8,789 nucleotides of DNA from Bryobacterales bacterium (GTDB taxonomy: Bacteria > Acidobacteriota > Terriglobia > Bryobacterales > Bryobacteraceae). A program made the position numbers and the translations under genes. The notes under the pieces are model-generated. The model saw only the letters and a program-made list of their open reading frames with translations, was not told the DNA's origin and ran no database searches. Location: positions 1 to 8,789 of the forward strand of contig PLGA01000308.1 in the NCBI GenBank assembly GCA_003139735.1. Reading direction: 5' to 3'. Below are positions 1 to 6,101 of this stretch, in pieces. Position 1 is the first letter of the stretch, and each line of letters starts with the position of its first letter.

Positions 1-38
1 GGAGGCCCGCCCCACCCGGAGCGCCATGCCGGTCGGCG

Positions 39-593
39 CTATTTCACTGTGAAGTCAACGGAGCCCGAGTAGTTCTCCCACGCCAACGTAAGCCGGCCCT
101 TATTGCCGCCTAAATCGGTGAGCGTGTACTTCAGGTTCTCTACCATCGCCGGCGGCTTGCCCATCGTCATCTTGACGCGGCCGAGATCCTGCGGCTGGTT
201 GTACGTCAGGCCCCACTGGTGGAGTTCCTTGTTGACGATCAGCGTCCAGTTGGCGGGATCGGTGATATCCACGTACAACGTGTACCAGCCCCCCTGCTCG
301 GTTCCGCTTTTTTCCCCCGGCACGGCCAAGCCGCCCAGGTCGAGGTCGGCCTCCGTGTGGAACATGGTGGCGGGTCCGTCACCCGCGCGCCAGATCGGAT
401 AGCTTGAATCCTTGCTGATCAGGCCGTCCTTGGTGAATATCTTGCCCGCCCGGCCGCTCACCGGGGGCGAAGCGTAATTGATGGTCATCGTGTTGCCGGC
501 GATGACCTTGGTCTCCGTGGCATCCGGACTTTGCGCGAAAATCAGGCCCGCGGCCGCGAGCAAGGCGCCTGCGCATGTCAAAAAGGACTTCAT
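39..593 (-). CDS. Exported DUF2911-family protein
   Basis: This is a 184-residue protein with a clear Sec signal peptide (residues 1-20, hydrophobic core CAGALLAAAGLIF, probable cleavage before Gln21). The mature part resembles the DUF2911 family of small exported beta-rich proteins common in Acidobacteriota and Bacteroidota. Family-like features are NYASPPVSGR at about 39-48, a YPIWRAGDGPAT segment at 65-76, the GGWYTLYVDI strand near 101-110 and the NWTLIVNKELHQWG segment near 115-128. The biochemical role of DUF2911 is not established, so no function is claimed. The start is supported by AGGAGA on the minus strand (601-606), seven bases before the ATG. It lies 147 bp downstream of the glycosyltransferase-like gene on the same strand and could be read from its own promoter or by readthrough. 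The family call is from remembered motifs. Confidence 0.85.
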   Translation of the reverse strand: MKSFLTCAGALLAAAGLIFAQSPDATETKVIAGNTMTINYASPPVSGRAGKIFTKDGLISKDSSYPIWRAGDGPATMFHTEADLDLGGLAVPGEKSGTEQGGWYTLYVDITDPANWTLIVNKELHQWGLTYNQPQDLGRVKMTMGKPPAMVENLKYTLTDLGGNKGRLTLAWENYSGSVDFTVK

Positions 594-676
594 GATGGTC
601 TCTCCTAAAAAGACGCGCCCTTTTGGACGAAGGTGACAGGTCCCGGGGCCGTCCGCGATGAAAGTTTAAATTCCGT

Positions 677-701
677 GGGCGCTCTGCGCGGCAGGGCGCC
701 C
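677..701 (-). terminator. GC-rich hairpin after the glycosyltransferase-like gene (possible terminator)
   Basis: GGGCGC (677-682) pairs with GCGCCC (696-701). One mismatched pair follows inward, then CTGC (684-687) pairs with GCAG (691-694) around a three-base loop. The hairpin starts 39 bases after the stop codon of the upstream minus-strand gene. No clear U-run follows on the minus strand, so intrinsic termination is uncertain. It may instead be an attenuating or RNA-stabilising structure. The rest of the 594-740 gap shows only the downstream gene's Shine-Dalgarno and no convincing sigma-70 promoter. Confidence 0.35.
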
Positions 702-740
702 GCCACCATTCTAACAACACGGCAGCCGAATTCGCCGCGC

Positions 741-2549
741 CTATCGTCCCTTCCCGGCGGATTGCCGCCGCAGATCCAAGGCGCCGTCCAGTTCTTCCCG
801 CACGCCCTCAAGCCCTGGATCGATGCGCAGCGCCAAGTTGAACTCCGCGATCGCCTCGTCCAGACGTCCCAGGTTGGCCAGCGCGCTTCCCAGGTTGGCG
901 TGCGCCTTCGCGTAATCCGGCTTCAGCCGCACAGCCATGCCCAACGCCTCGATGGCTTCCTCGAATCTTCCCTGACCGGCCAGCGCGGTTCCCAGGTTGT
1001 ATTGAGCCTCCTCGTCGTCCGGCTTGAGCCGGGCGGCCGCGGCTGCCTCGGTCAGGGACTCGCGGGCGCGCCCCTCTTCGAGCAGCGCCTGGCTCAAGTT
1101 GGCATGCGCATCCCCGAATCCCGGATTGATCTCGATGGCCTCCCGGTAACTCGCGATCGCTTCGTCCAGGCGTCCCCGGTCCCGTAGCGCCAAGCCCAGG
1201 ATGTTGTAGCCGAGATAGTTGCCGCTCGTGACCGCGAGCGAGTGGCGGAACAGAGTGACCGTGTCCTGCCAATAACCCGCCTGCCGCCACGTCAGCGCCG
1301 CGCATGCCAGACAGACGCCCACGCCCGCGGCCGCCATCGCCATCTTCAGCCCGGGCCGGCGCTTGGCGAACTCCGCCGCGCCCCAAGCCAGCGCGATCGA
1401 AAGCCCAACCATGGGGATGTACGTGTACCGGTCCGCCCGCGCCTGGGAACCCACCTGCACCAGCCCGATGACCGGCGTCAGCGTAACCAGGTACCAGAAC
1501 CAGCCGACCGCCAGGTACGGACGCCGCCCGCTCCATCTCACGGCCAGGATCGAAACGGCCAGGATCGCCACGCCGGCAGCCACCGGCTGCCACCAGGGCA
1601 CATGGAACCGAAAGGGATAGAACACAGCCAGCCTCGCCGGCCACAACCAGTCCGCGGCGTACGCGACCGGGGAGACCAAAGCGTTGCCCAGGCGTTGCGA
1701 AAGCGGAATCAGGCCGAGCGGCATGACATAGTGGCTGCGCTGCTGGACCACGTAGGTCGCCGCCCCCACGCCCAGCGAAAGCGCCGCCAGCGGGACTTTT
1801 TCGAAAAGAATCCAGCGTGCCGAGCCGCGAACGCCATCCGAGCCGCGAACGTAAGAGAGCGGTTGCTTTCCAACCCCAATCCGCCGCAAGGGCCAGAAAT
1901 CCAAAAGCAGGAGCGCGACGGGTAGCGTCACCACCATGGATTTCGCCATCAATCCCAGCCCGAAAGCCACCACCACCATCAGGTACCGTCCCCAGCCCGG
2001 CCGTTTGACATAGCCCAGATATGCCCAAATGGCGAGAAACCAAAAAAAACCGCTGAGCACGTCCTTCCGCTCCGCGATCCATGCGACCGATTCCGTATGC
2101 AGCGGATGCAGACTGAACAGGAAGGCCACGAACGCGCTCCGCCAAACCGCCCCCGTCATGCGCCTGAGAACCGCGAACAGGAGCAGCGCGCCAAGCCCGT
2201 GAAAAAACACGTTGACCAGGTGAAGCGCCCCGCTATCGACGCCGAAAACCTCGCTATCCGCCATGAGGGATATCCAGGTCAACGGAAACCAGTTCCCCCC
2301 ATGGCCGGTGGAGAACGCCCAAGCCACCCCCTCCCATGTCAACCCGGCGCGCACGTGCGCGTTGGCCGTGACGTAATCCGGATCGTCATACAGGAGGAAC
2401 TCGTGGCGCCGCACCTGAAAATAGACGGCGAATGTGACCAGGAACAGGACCGCGCACAGCAGGATCTCGCGCCGCCACCCGCGCACGGGTTTCACTGGCC
2501 TGTCTGCTTCCGTTTTTGGGCGAACTTTTGGCCCCGCCGGACGCGCCAT
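741..2549 (-). CDS. TMTC/GT-C-like membrane glycosyltransferase with C-terminal TPRs
   Basis: This 602-residue protein has a basic N-terminus (1-27) and a first transmembrane helix at about 28-45. An acidic loop follows with LLYDDPDYV at 52-60; paired acidic residues here are the usual catalytic feature of GT-C enzymes using polyprenyl-phosphate sugars. The conserved segment HPLHTESVAWIAERKDVLSG (148-167) is characteristic of the family. Further membrane helices run to about residue 420. About four TPR units then follow (443-476, 477-511, 512-545, 546-580), each with the A..NLG.AL..GR..EAI pattern and ending in a P-D or P-G turn. The architecture matches TMTC/PMT-like O-glycosyltransferases; acceptor and sugar are unknown. 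No Shine-Dalgarno precedes the ATG. A TATGAT box ends six bases before it, suggesting leaderless transcription. The loop at 228-244, between two membrane segments, is encoded by a dispersed DNA repeat and looks inserted. Confidence 0.85.
   Translation of the reverse strand: MARPAGPKVRPKTEADRPVKPVRGWRREILLCAVLFLVTFAVYFQVRRHEFLLYDDPDYVTANAHVRAGLTWEGVAWAFSTGHGGNWFPLTWISLMADSEVFGVDSGALHLVNVFFHGLGALLLFAVLRRMTGAVWRSAFVAFLFSLHPLHTESVAWIAERKDVLSGFFWFLAIWAYLGYVKRPGWGRYLMVVVAFGLGLMAKSMVVTLPVALLLLDFWPLRRIGVGKQPLSYVRGSDGVRGSARWILFEKVPLAALSLGVGAATYVVQQRSHYVMPLGLIPLSQRLGNALVSPVAYAADWLWPARLAVFYPFRFHVPWWQPVAAGVAILAVSILAVRWSGRRPYLAVGWFWYLVTLTPVIGLVQVGSQARADRYTYIPMVGLSIALAWGAAEFAKRRPGLKMAMAAAGVGVCLACAALTWRQAGYWQDTVTLFRHSLAVTSGNYLGYNILGLALRDRGRLDEAIASYREAIEINPGFGDAHANLSQALLEEGRARESLTEAAAAARLKPDDEEAQYNLGTALAGQGRFEEAIEALGMAVRLKPDYAKAHANLGSALANLGRLDEAIAEFNLALRIDPGLEGVREELDGALDLRRQSAGKGR
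1820..1866. repeat. Dispersed 30-bp repeat, copy A, with a partial second unit
   Basis: Bases 1837-1866 match 6050-6079 in the same orientation at 29 of 30 positions; the only difference is A at 1853 against C at 6066. The shared core includes ccgagccgcgaacg and agagcggttgc. A 14-bp partial unit (ccgagccgcgaacg, 1820-1833) precedes it at an 18-bp period, so the interval is a short in-frame tandem. It is translated in the glycosyltransferase-like gene as roughly residues 228-244, including a duplicated VRGS. Confidence 0.85.
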
Positions 2550-2629
2550 AAAAACATCATAATTGGAACCGCTCCGCCGCCGCTTCCGCTCCGCGCGGTT
2601 GCGAGTTATTCTTGTAGCGAAGGAGTCCG
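2550..2629. promoter_or_regulatory. Divergent promoter region between the glycosyltransferase-like gene and the exported-protein gene
   Basis: This 80-bp gap separates two divergently read genes and must hold or overlap both promoters. On the minus strand TATGAT (2556-2561) ends six bases before the ATG of the leftward gene. That is the spacing expected for a leaderless mRNA starting at the A of the ATG. No good -35 element is seen 17 bp upstream. On the plus strand AAGGAG (2620-2625) is the ribosome-binding site for the rightward gene. I could not pick a convincing rightward -10/-35 pair. Confidence 0.5.
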
Positions 2630-3169
2630 ATGATGAAACTCTTGCTTTGCGCCGTTCTGGCGGGGGCCGTATTGGCTCTTGCGCCGCTTCCGCTTCATGC
2701 CCAGCGCGTACCCGGTCAAACGACCGCGCCGGCGATCATGGCGACGTCGTCGTACGTCACCTTCGGAATGGCCGGCATCGCCTCGACCGAAACGGCCCGT
2801 GTCAACGTCCTGAACCTGGCGGCCGGCGGCCCGCTCATCCTTGGGGGTTCCTGTCAGGTCACCGTGACCTTCCTCGATGCAGGCGGAAACACTCTGGCGA
2901 CCCAGACCCTTCCAGTCGGCCAGAGCCAGTCGGCGCACTTCGACCTGCTGCGAAGTCAGGCCGGCGCCGGAGCCGACCCGGTGGAGATTCGCGCCACCGT
3001 GAGCGCGGTTTTCAGCGTCTCGGCCACCGCGACCACCTCATCGCCCGCTTTCTGCTCGATTGTCCCCACTATGGAGATCTTCAACCAGAACACCGGCAGC
3101 ACCGTAGCGCACCTGGAAACCACGCACACTTTGTCCACGGTTGTGCCCCTCACGGTCTTGCCCGACTAA
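2630..3169 (+). CDS. Exported hypothetical protein, beta-rich, with a C...C pair
   Basis: This 179-residue protein has a signal peptide (about 1-25, core LLLCAVLAGAVLALAPL, cleavage probably after LHAQ or HA). The mature part is rich in Thr, Val, Ala and Ser and looks like a beta-sandwich. A strand around YVTFGMAGI (42-50) is followed by ETARVNVLNLA (54-64). Cys75 begins a CQVTVTFLDAGGNTL segment, an IRATVSAVF strand lies near 120-128, and Cys142 precedes PTMEIFNQNTGST (146-158). Cys75 and Cys142 could form a disulphide after export. The pattern is familiar from small exported proteins of Acidobacteriota, but I know no function for it. Two ATGs are adjacent (2630 and 2633). AAGGAG at 2620-2625 is 4 bases from the first and 7 from the second, so 2633 is the more likely start. 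It is the only plus-strand gene here and converges on the operon to its right. Confidence 0.75.
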   Translation: MMKLLLCAVLAGAVLALAPLPLHAQRVPGQTTAPAIMATSSYVTFGMAGIASTETARVNVLNLAAGGPLILGGSCQVTVTFLDAGGNTLATQTLPVGQSQSAHFDLLRSQAGAGADPVEIRATVSAVFSVSATATTSSPAFCSIVPTMEIFNQNTGSTVAHLETTHTLSTVVPLTVLPD

Positions 3170-3214
3170 GCCAGGGCCGCGCCCTTAACGTCTGAAAAAC
3201 TCCTAAGAGGAATA

Positions 3215-3302
3215 GCCACAGATGAACACGGATGAACACAGATAAGAACAACTAACATTTGGGCCTTTGTCTTATCTGTGTTCATCCGCGTTCATCTGCG
3301 GC
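3215..3302. repeat. Long near-perfect inverted repeat between convergent genes (likely terminator for the leftward operon)
   Basis: Bases 3215-3247 and 3270-3302 are reverse complements at 31 of 33 positions, with a 22-base loop. Each arm contains two near-identical 10-bp units (gatgaacacg/gatgaacaca on the left). Both mismatches are A.C in a plus-strand transcript but G.U in a minus-strand transcript, so the stem pairs completely only in RNA of the leftward operon. It begins 38 bases after the hydrolase stop codon. Further downstream on that strand a 4-bp hairpin (3201-3211) is followed by G and five U residues. It probably protects or ends the operon mRNA. I believe similar arms recur in other bacterial genomes as a repeated intergenic element; that is from memory. 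Confidence 0.75.
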
Positions 3303-3340
3303 CAAATTGCTTTTCCTCGCAGCCCGTTAAGCCGGCTGCC

Positions 3341-4225
3341 TCAGTTCGGCGCCTTGGTTAGCCAGCCGTTCAGCTTCAGCCACTCCTCTACCCGGTCCAG
3401 GTAGTGGTCCGCGCCGCCGCCCTTCTTTCCAAAGCCGTGCGCGCCGGTCTGGAATACGTGCAACTCGGCCGGCAGCCCCGCTTTTCGCCACGCGCCAAAC
3501 AGGTCGATCGACCCTTGGAATCCCACCGTCGTGTCGTCCGCCGCCACCGCGATGAACAACGGCGGGGCTCCTTCCGGCGGAGGATTCGAATTCGCGCCGG
3601 CGGCGTAGATCGGGGCCGCGAAATCCGGCCTTCCATCGGCGGGACCATACACCGTCGAAAGAACCACCGCGCCTCCGGCCGAGAAGCCAATGATGCCGAT
3701 TCGATTGGGGGCCACGTGAAATTCGGCGGCGCGCTGCCGCAGCAGCCGCACGGCCTGTTGTCCGTCCGCGCCCGCCAACGCACGCACATTCTGGCCTGCT
3801 TGCGGACCCGTGGTGGCGGGCCCTCTGCTGGGCGCGTCAGGCGGCGTAGCCTTAGGGTCGATGTAGGTCGTGCGGTACTTCAGAACAAACGCGTCCACGC
3901 CCATCTGGTTCAGCCGTCTGGCGACATCCACTCCTTCATACGACATCATCAGCGTCCGGAAACCGCCGCCGGGCGCGACAATCATCGCCGTCCCCACGGC
4001 GTTAGCCTTCTCCGCCGGGTAATAGAGCAGGACCGGCCGCACGATATTCTGCGCCTCCGGTCTGTTCGGCGTGCCAACAGTTGCCTCCGCGTAGTTCCAG
4101 TTCTCCGAACCGGGAGCGACACCCGGATAAAGCGGGATTTCACTTGCCGGCGGGGCCAGTTGAGCCCAGCCGGCCACAGCCAATCCAGCCAGAATGCAGG
4201 TCTTAGGAAGGTTCACCCTCAGCAT
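3341..4225 (-). CDS. Exported alpha/beta hydrolase (esterase, BD-FAE/acetylxylan-esterase-like)
   Basis: This 294-residue serine hydrolase has a short signal peptide (1-21, core CILAGLAVAGW, cleavage near Ala21/Gln22). The oxyanion-hole segment is PGGGF (85-89) in place of HGGGF, followed by YEGVDVARRLNQMGVDAFVLKYR (about 96-118), which is typical of carbohydrate esterase-like hydrolases. The nucleophile elbow GFSAG (180-184) gives Ser182. The acid is probably Asp230 or Asp231 in AVAADDTTV, and His263 in GAHGFG completes the triad. All three sites are intact. It likely cleaves acyl or feruloyl esters, or another small ester, in the periplasm or outside the cell; the substrate cannot be read from sequence. 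AAAGAGG (4232-4238 on the minus strand) is six bases before the ATG. It is the last gene of the leftward run, 37 bp after the binding-protein gene, and the inverted repeat follows it. Confidence 0.85.
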   Translation of the reverse strand: MLRVNLPKTCILAGLAVAGWAQLAPPASEIPLYPGVAPGSENWNYAEATVGTPNRPEAQNIVRPVLLYYPAEKANAVGTAMIVAPGGGFRTLMMSYEGVDVARRLNQMGVDAFVLKYRTTYIDPKATPPDAPSRGPATTGPQAGQNVRALAGADGQQAVRLLRQRAAEFHVAPNRIGIIGFSAGGAVVLSTVYGPADGRPDFAAPIYAAGANSNPPPEGAPPLFIAVAADDTTVGFQGSIDLFGAWRKAGLPAELHVFQTGAHGFGKKGGGADHYLDRVEEWLKLNGWLTKAPN

Positions 4226-4262
4226 GCGAAGCCTCTTTCCCCGAAAGTGAGAGGGCCGGCCC

Positions 4263-6098
4263 CTACCGAAGTTCGCCGTTGGAGGCGAAAGCGAAAACGC
4301 CTGCGCCCGATGAGAGGTAGTCGCGGATCTTGCCGCGGTTGGGACCGGCTTGGGCCGCGGCGCCGGTCAGGCACTTAATGGCCTCGTTTACGGACGTGCC
4401 CGCGTCCAGCCGGAAGATCCACGGGACGTTCGTCGACGTCAGCGCGCGGTCCGAGGATATCGCGATCACCGGCACGAAGGTCTTGACGGCGATCTGCTCC
4501 GCCAGGTGGGCCGACGCCCGGTCCGTGGCGATCACTCCGATCACGCCCGGATCGTAGACCAGCTTCACCAGCTCGTCGGCGGCCTTGCCCCAGGGCACGT
4601 CGGACGACACTCCCACCACCCGGTAGCCCGCCGCGCGAACCGTGGGCGCCAGCGCCTCCGCGCCCGGACCGAACAGGCCGATCTTCAGTTCCCCTTGCGC
4701 GCCGGCCGTCTCGGGACCGGCGAACCCCACCCCGCCTTCCCCCACCACCGCGTAGGGCTTCTCCATGGTGTAGCGGCGGTAAGTAAACTTGCCGTCTTTC
4801 ACTTTGCCCAGATACAAAGGAGCGATATTCTTGGCGTTGGGATCGAAAACCATCTCGCCGGTGACGCCCTTGTAACTCTCCACGCTATACAGGGCATCGC
4901 GAATCAGACCGCGATTCAGGCCCGCCTGGCAGATGGACTGGAGCAGGATGTTCATGGTGTCGTAGGCCAGCGCGGAGAACATGTCCACCTTGGCATGATA
5001 GGCCGCCGTGAAACGCTTCTGGAAATCGATCCACGCCGGGTCGTCCCGATTCGGGTCGTACGGGTAAACCACCTCCAAGCCCTCGGCGTCCGGACCGGCG
5101 ATTTGCAGCAGCGCGTCGCCCACCACCCGGGCCGCGCCGAAGACCGGCTGCTTCATGCCCATCTGGTGCATCTGTTTGAGGATGGCGCCGGCCGCGGCGG
5201 CGTCGGCCCACAGCACGATGCCATCCACCCGCGAATCGTTGATCACCTTCAGATACCGCGTGAAACTCGTCTCCATCGGGTCGAACTTCTGCTCGATCAC
5301 CACCGGGTGTCCCAGACGGCGCGACGCGTCTTTAAACTTGAGGACGCCAAAACGCCCGTAGCGTTCATTCACGCGCAGCAGCGCGATGCGCTTCAAACCC
5401 AGGTCCGTATAGATCCGCCGCGCCAGGGTGTAGCCTTGCACGCGGTCGTCCTGTAAGCTGGTGAGAATCCACGGAATGAGGGTCTCCGGAATGGTCGGAT
5501 CCGTGGCGGCGCTGTTGACCATAGGCAGCTCGGCCCGCAAGGAAACCCGTAGTGCGATGTGCGTGGTGTCGGCGCTCACGGAGCTCATCATGGCCCAGAC
5601 CTCGTCGTTGTAGACCATTTTGACCAGCTCGTTGCTCGAAGCTCCCCAGATCGCGCTGTCCGCATGGATCTTGAGGCGGAACGGCTTGCCTCCGTAACCG
5701 CCGCGCGCGTTGGCCTCATCGACGGCCATTTGCGCGCCGTGCAGCATGGCCTGTCCCAGCGCCTGGTCCTTGTGATGCTCGAGCGGCGCCATGAAGCCGA
5801 TGGCCACTTCGCTCACGTCGGCCGGCCCCGGCGTCTTCGGGTCGCGCGCCGCCCCGTTGTACTCCGGCGTTTTCGTGTAGTTCTTGTAGTAAGGCTCGGT
5901 GAACTTGGCGAATGGCTCCAGGTCCTCGGGAGTGTTGGCGTACGGCGTGAATGTGCGGTTGGGCGGCGAGGGTGGTGGATGGGCGCCGCACGAACAGACC
6001 TGGGCAGACGCCACGGCGGCGCAGAGGAACGCGAGCAGTACCGCCGCGGTCCGAGCCGCGAACGTCAGAGAGCGGTTGCATCTGTCGTCCCGGCGCAT
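4263..6098 (-). CDS. Exported ABC-type substrate-binding protein (Peripla_BP_6/LivJ-like) with C-terminal half-duplication
   Basis: This 611-residue protein is much longer than the usual 370-420 for branched-chain-amino-acid-type binding proteins. A signal peptide covers 1-32 (core AAVLLAFLCAAVASA) and the mature N-terminus has a CSC motif (35-37). A Pro-rich linker and a preface (38-96) lead to a complete type I periplasmic-binding fold at about 97-420. The markers are VAIGFMAPLEHH at the start, AVDEANARGG (125-134), and WGASSNELVKMVY (151-163). ERYGRFGVLKF (245-255) and VDGIVLWADAAAAG (291-304) follow. Residues 470-611 repeat the first lobe and the closing segment but lack the second lobe. 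No permease or ATPase gene is in the window, so it is an orphan here and may be a sensor or chaperone rather than a transport component. GAGGAG (6105-6110, minus strand) lies six bases before the ATG, inside the last codons of the preceding gene. Residues 7-17 come from a dispersed DNA repeat. Confidence 0.85.
   Translation of the reverse strand: MRRDDRCNRSLTFAARTAAVLLAFLCAAVASAQVCSCGAHPPPSPPNRTFTPYANTPEDLEPFAKFTEPYYKNYTKTPEYNGAARDPKTPGPADVSEVAIGFMAPLEHHKDQALGQAMLHGAQMAVDEANARGGYGGKPFRLKIHADSAIWGASSNELVKMVYNDEVWAMMSSVSADTTHIALRVSLRAELPMVNSAATDPTIPETLIPWILTSLQDDRVQGYTLARRIYTDLGLKRIALLRVNERYGRFGVLKFKDASRRLGHPVVIEQKFDPMETSFTRYLKVINDSRVDGIVLWADAAAAGAILKQMHQMGMKQPVFGAARVVGDALLQIAGPDAEGLEVVYPYDPNRDDPAWIDFQKRFTAAYHAKVDMFSALAYDTMNILLQSICQAGLNRGLIRDALYSVESYKGVTGEMVFDPNAKNIAPLYLGKVKDGKFTYRRYTMEKPYAVVGEGGVGFAGPETAGAQGELKIGLFGPGAEALAPTVRAAGYRVVGVSSDVPWGKAADELVKLVYDPGVIGVIATDRASAHLAEQIAVKTFVPVIAISSDRALTSTNVPWIFRLDAGTSVNEAIKCLTGAAAQAGPNRGKIRDYLSSGAGVFAFASNGELR
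6050..6079. repeat. Dispersed 30-bp repeat, copy B
   Basis: This copy has the same orientation as copy A at 1837-1866 and differs at one base in thirty. Here it encodes residues 7-17 of the binding protein, from within CNRSLTFAART, and so forms the positive n-region of its signal peptide. The codon phase differs from copy A: its first base on the coding strand is a second codon position here and a third codon position there. The peptides are therefore unrelated although the DNA is nearly identical. Confidence 0.85.
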
Positions 6099-6101
6099 GC
6101 T

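Noticed and set aside
843..1170. Repeated cccaggttggc-type DNA motifs that look like a tandem DNA repeat
   Set aside because: They follow the 34-residue TPR period and are explained by repeated codons for the NLG.AL and LDEAI positions.
808..2145. Second minus-strand frame of 445 codons inside the glycosyltransferase-like gene
   Set aside because: It is the +1 shadow of a gene with unmistakable family motifs and TPRs. Its product is low-complexity and Arg/Gly-rich.
3173..3185. AGGGC/GCCCT hairpin just after the plus-strand gene as its terminator
   Set aside because: The stem is only five base pairs and no U-run follows. The long inverted repeat further on is a better candidate.
4253..4262. 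Perfect palindrome gggccggccc between the binding-protein and hydrolase genes as a terminator
   Set aside because: A ten-base perfect palindrome has no loop, no U-run follows, and the next gene begins 28 bases later, so it is more likely incidental or a restriction-type site.
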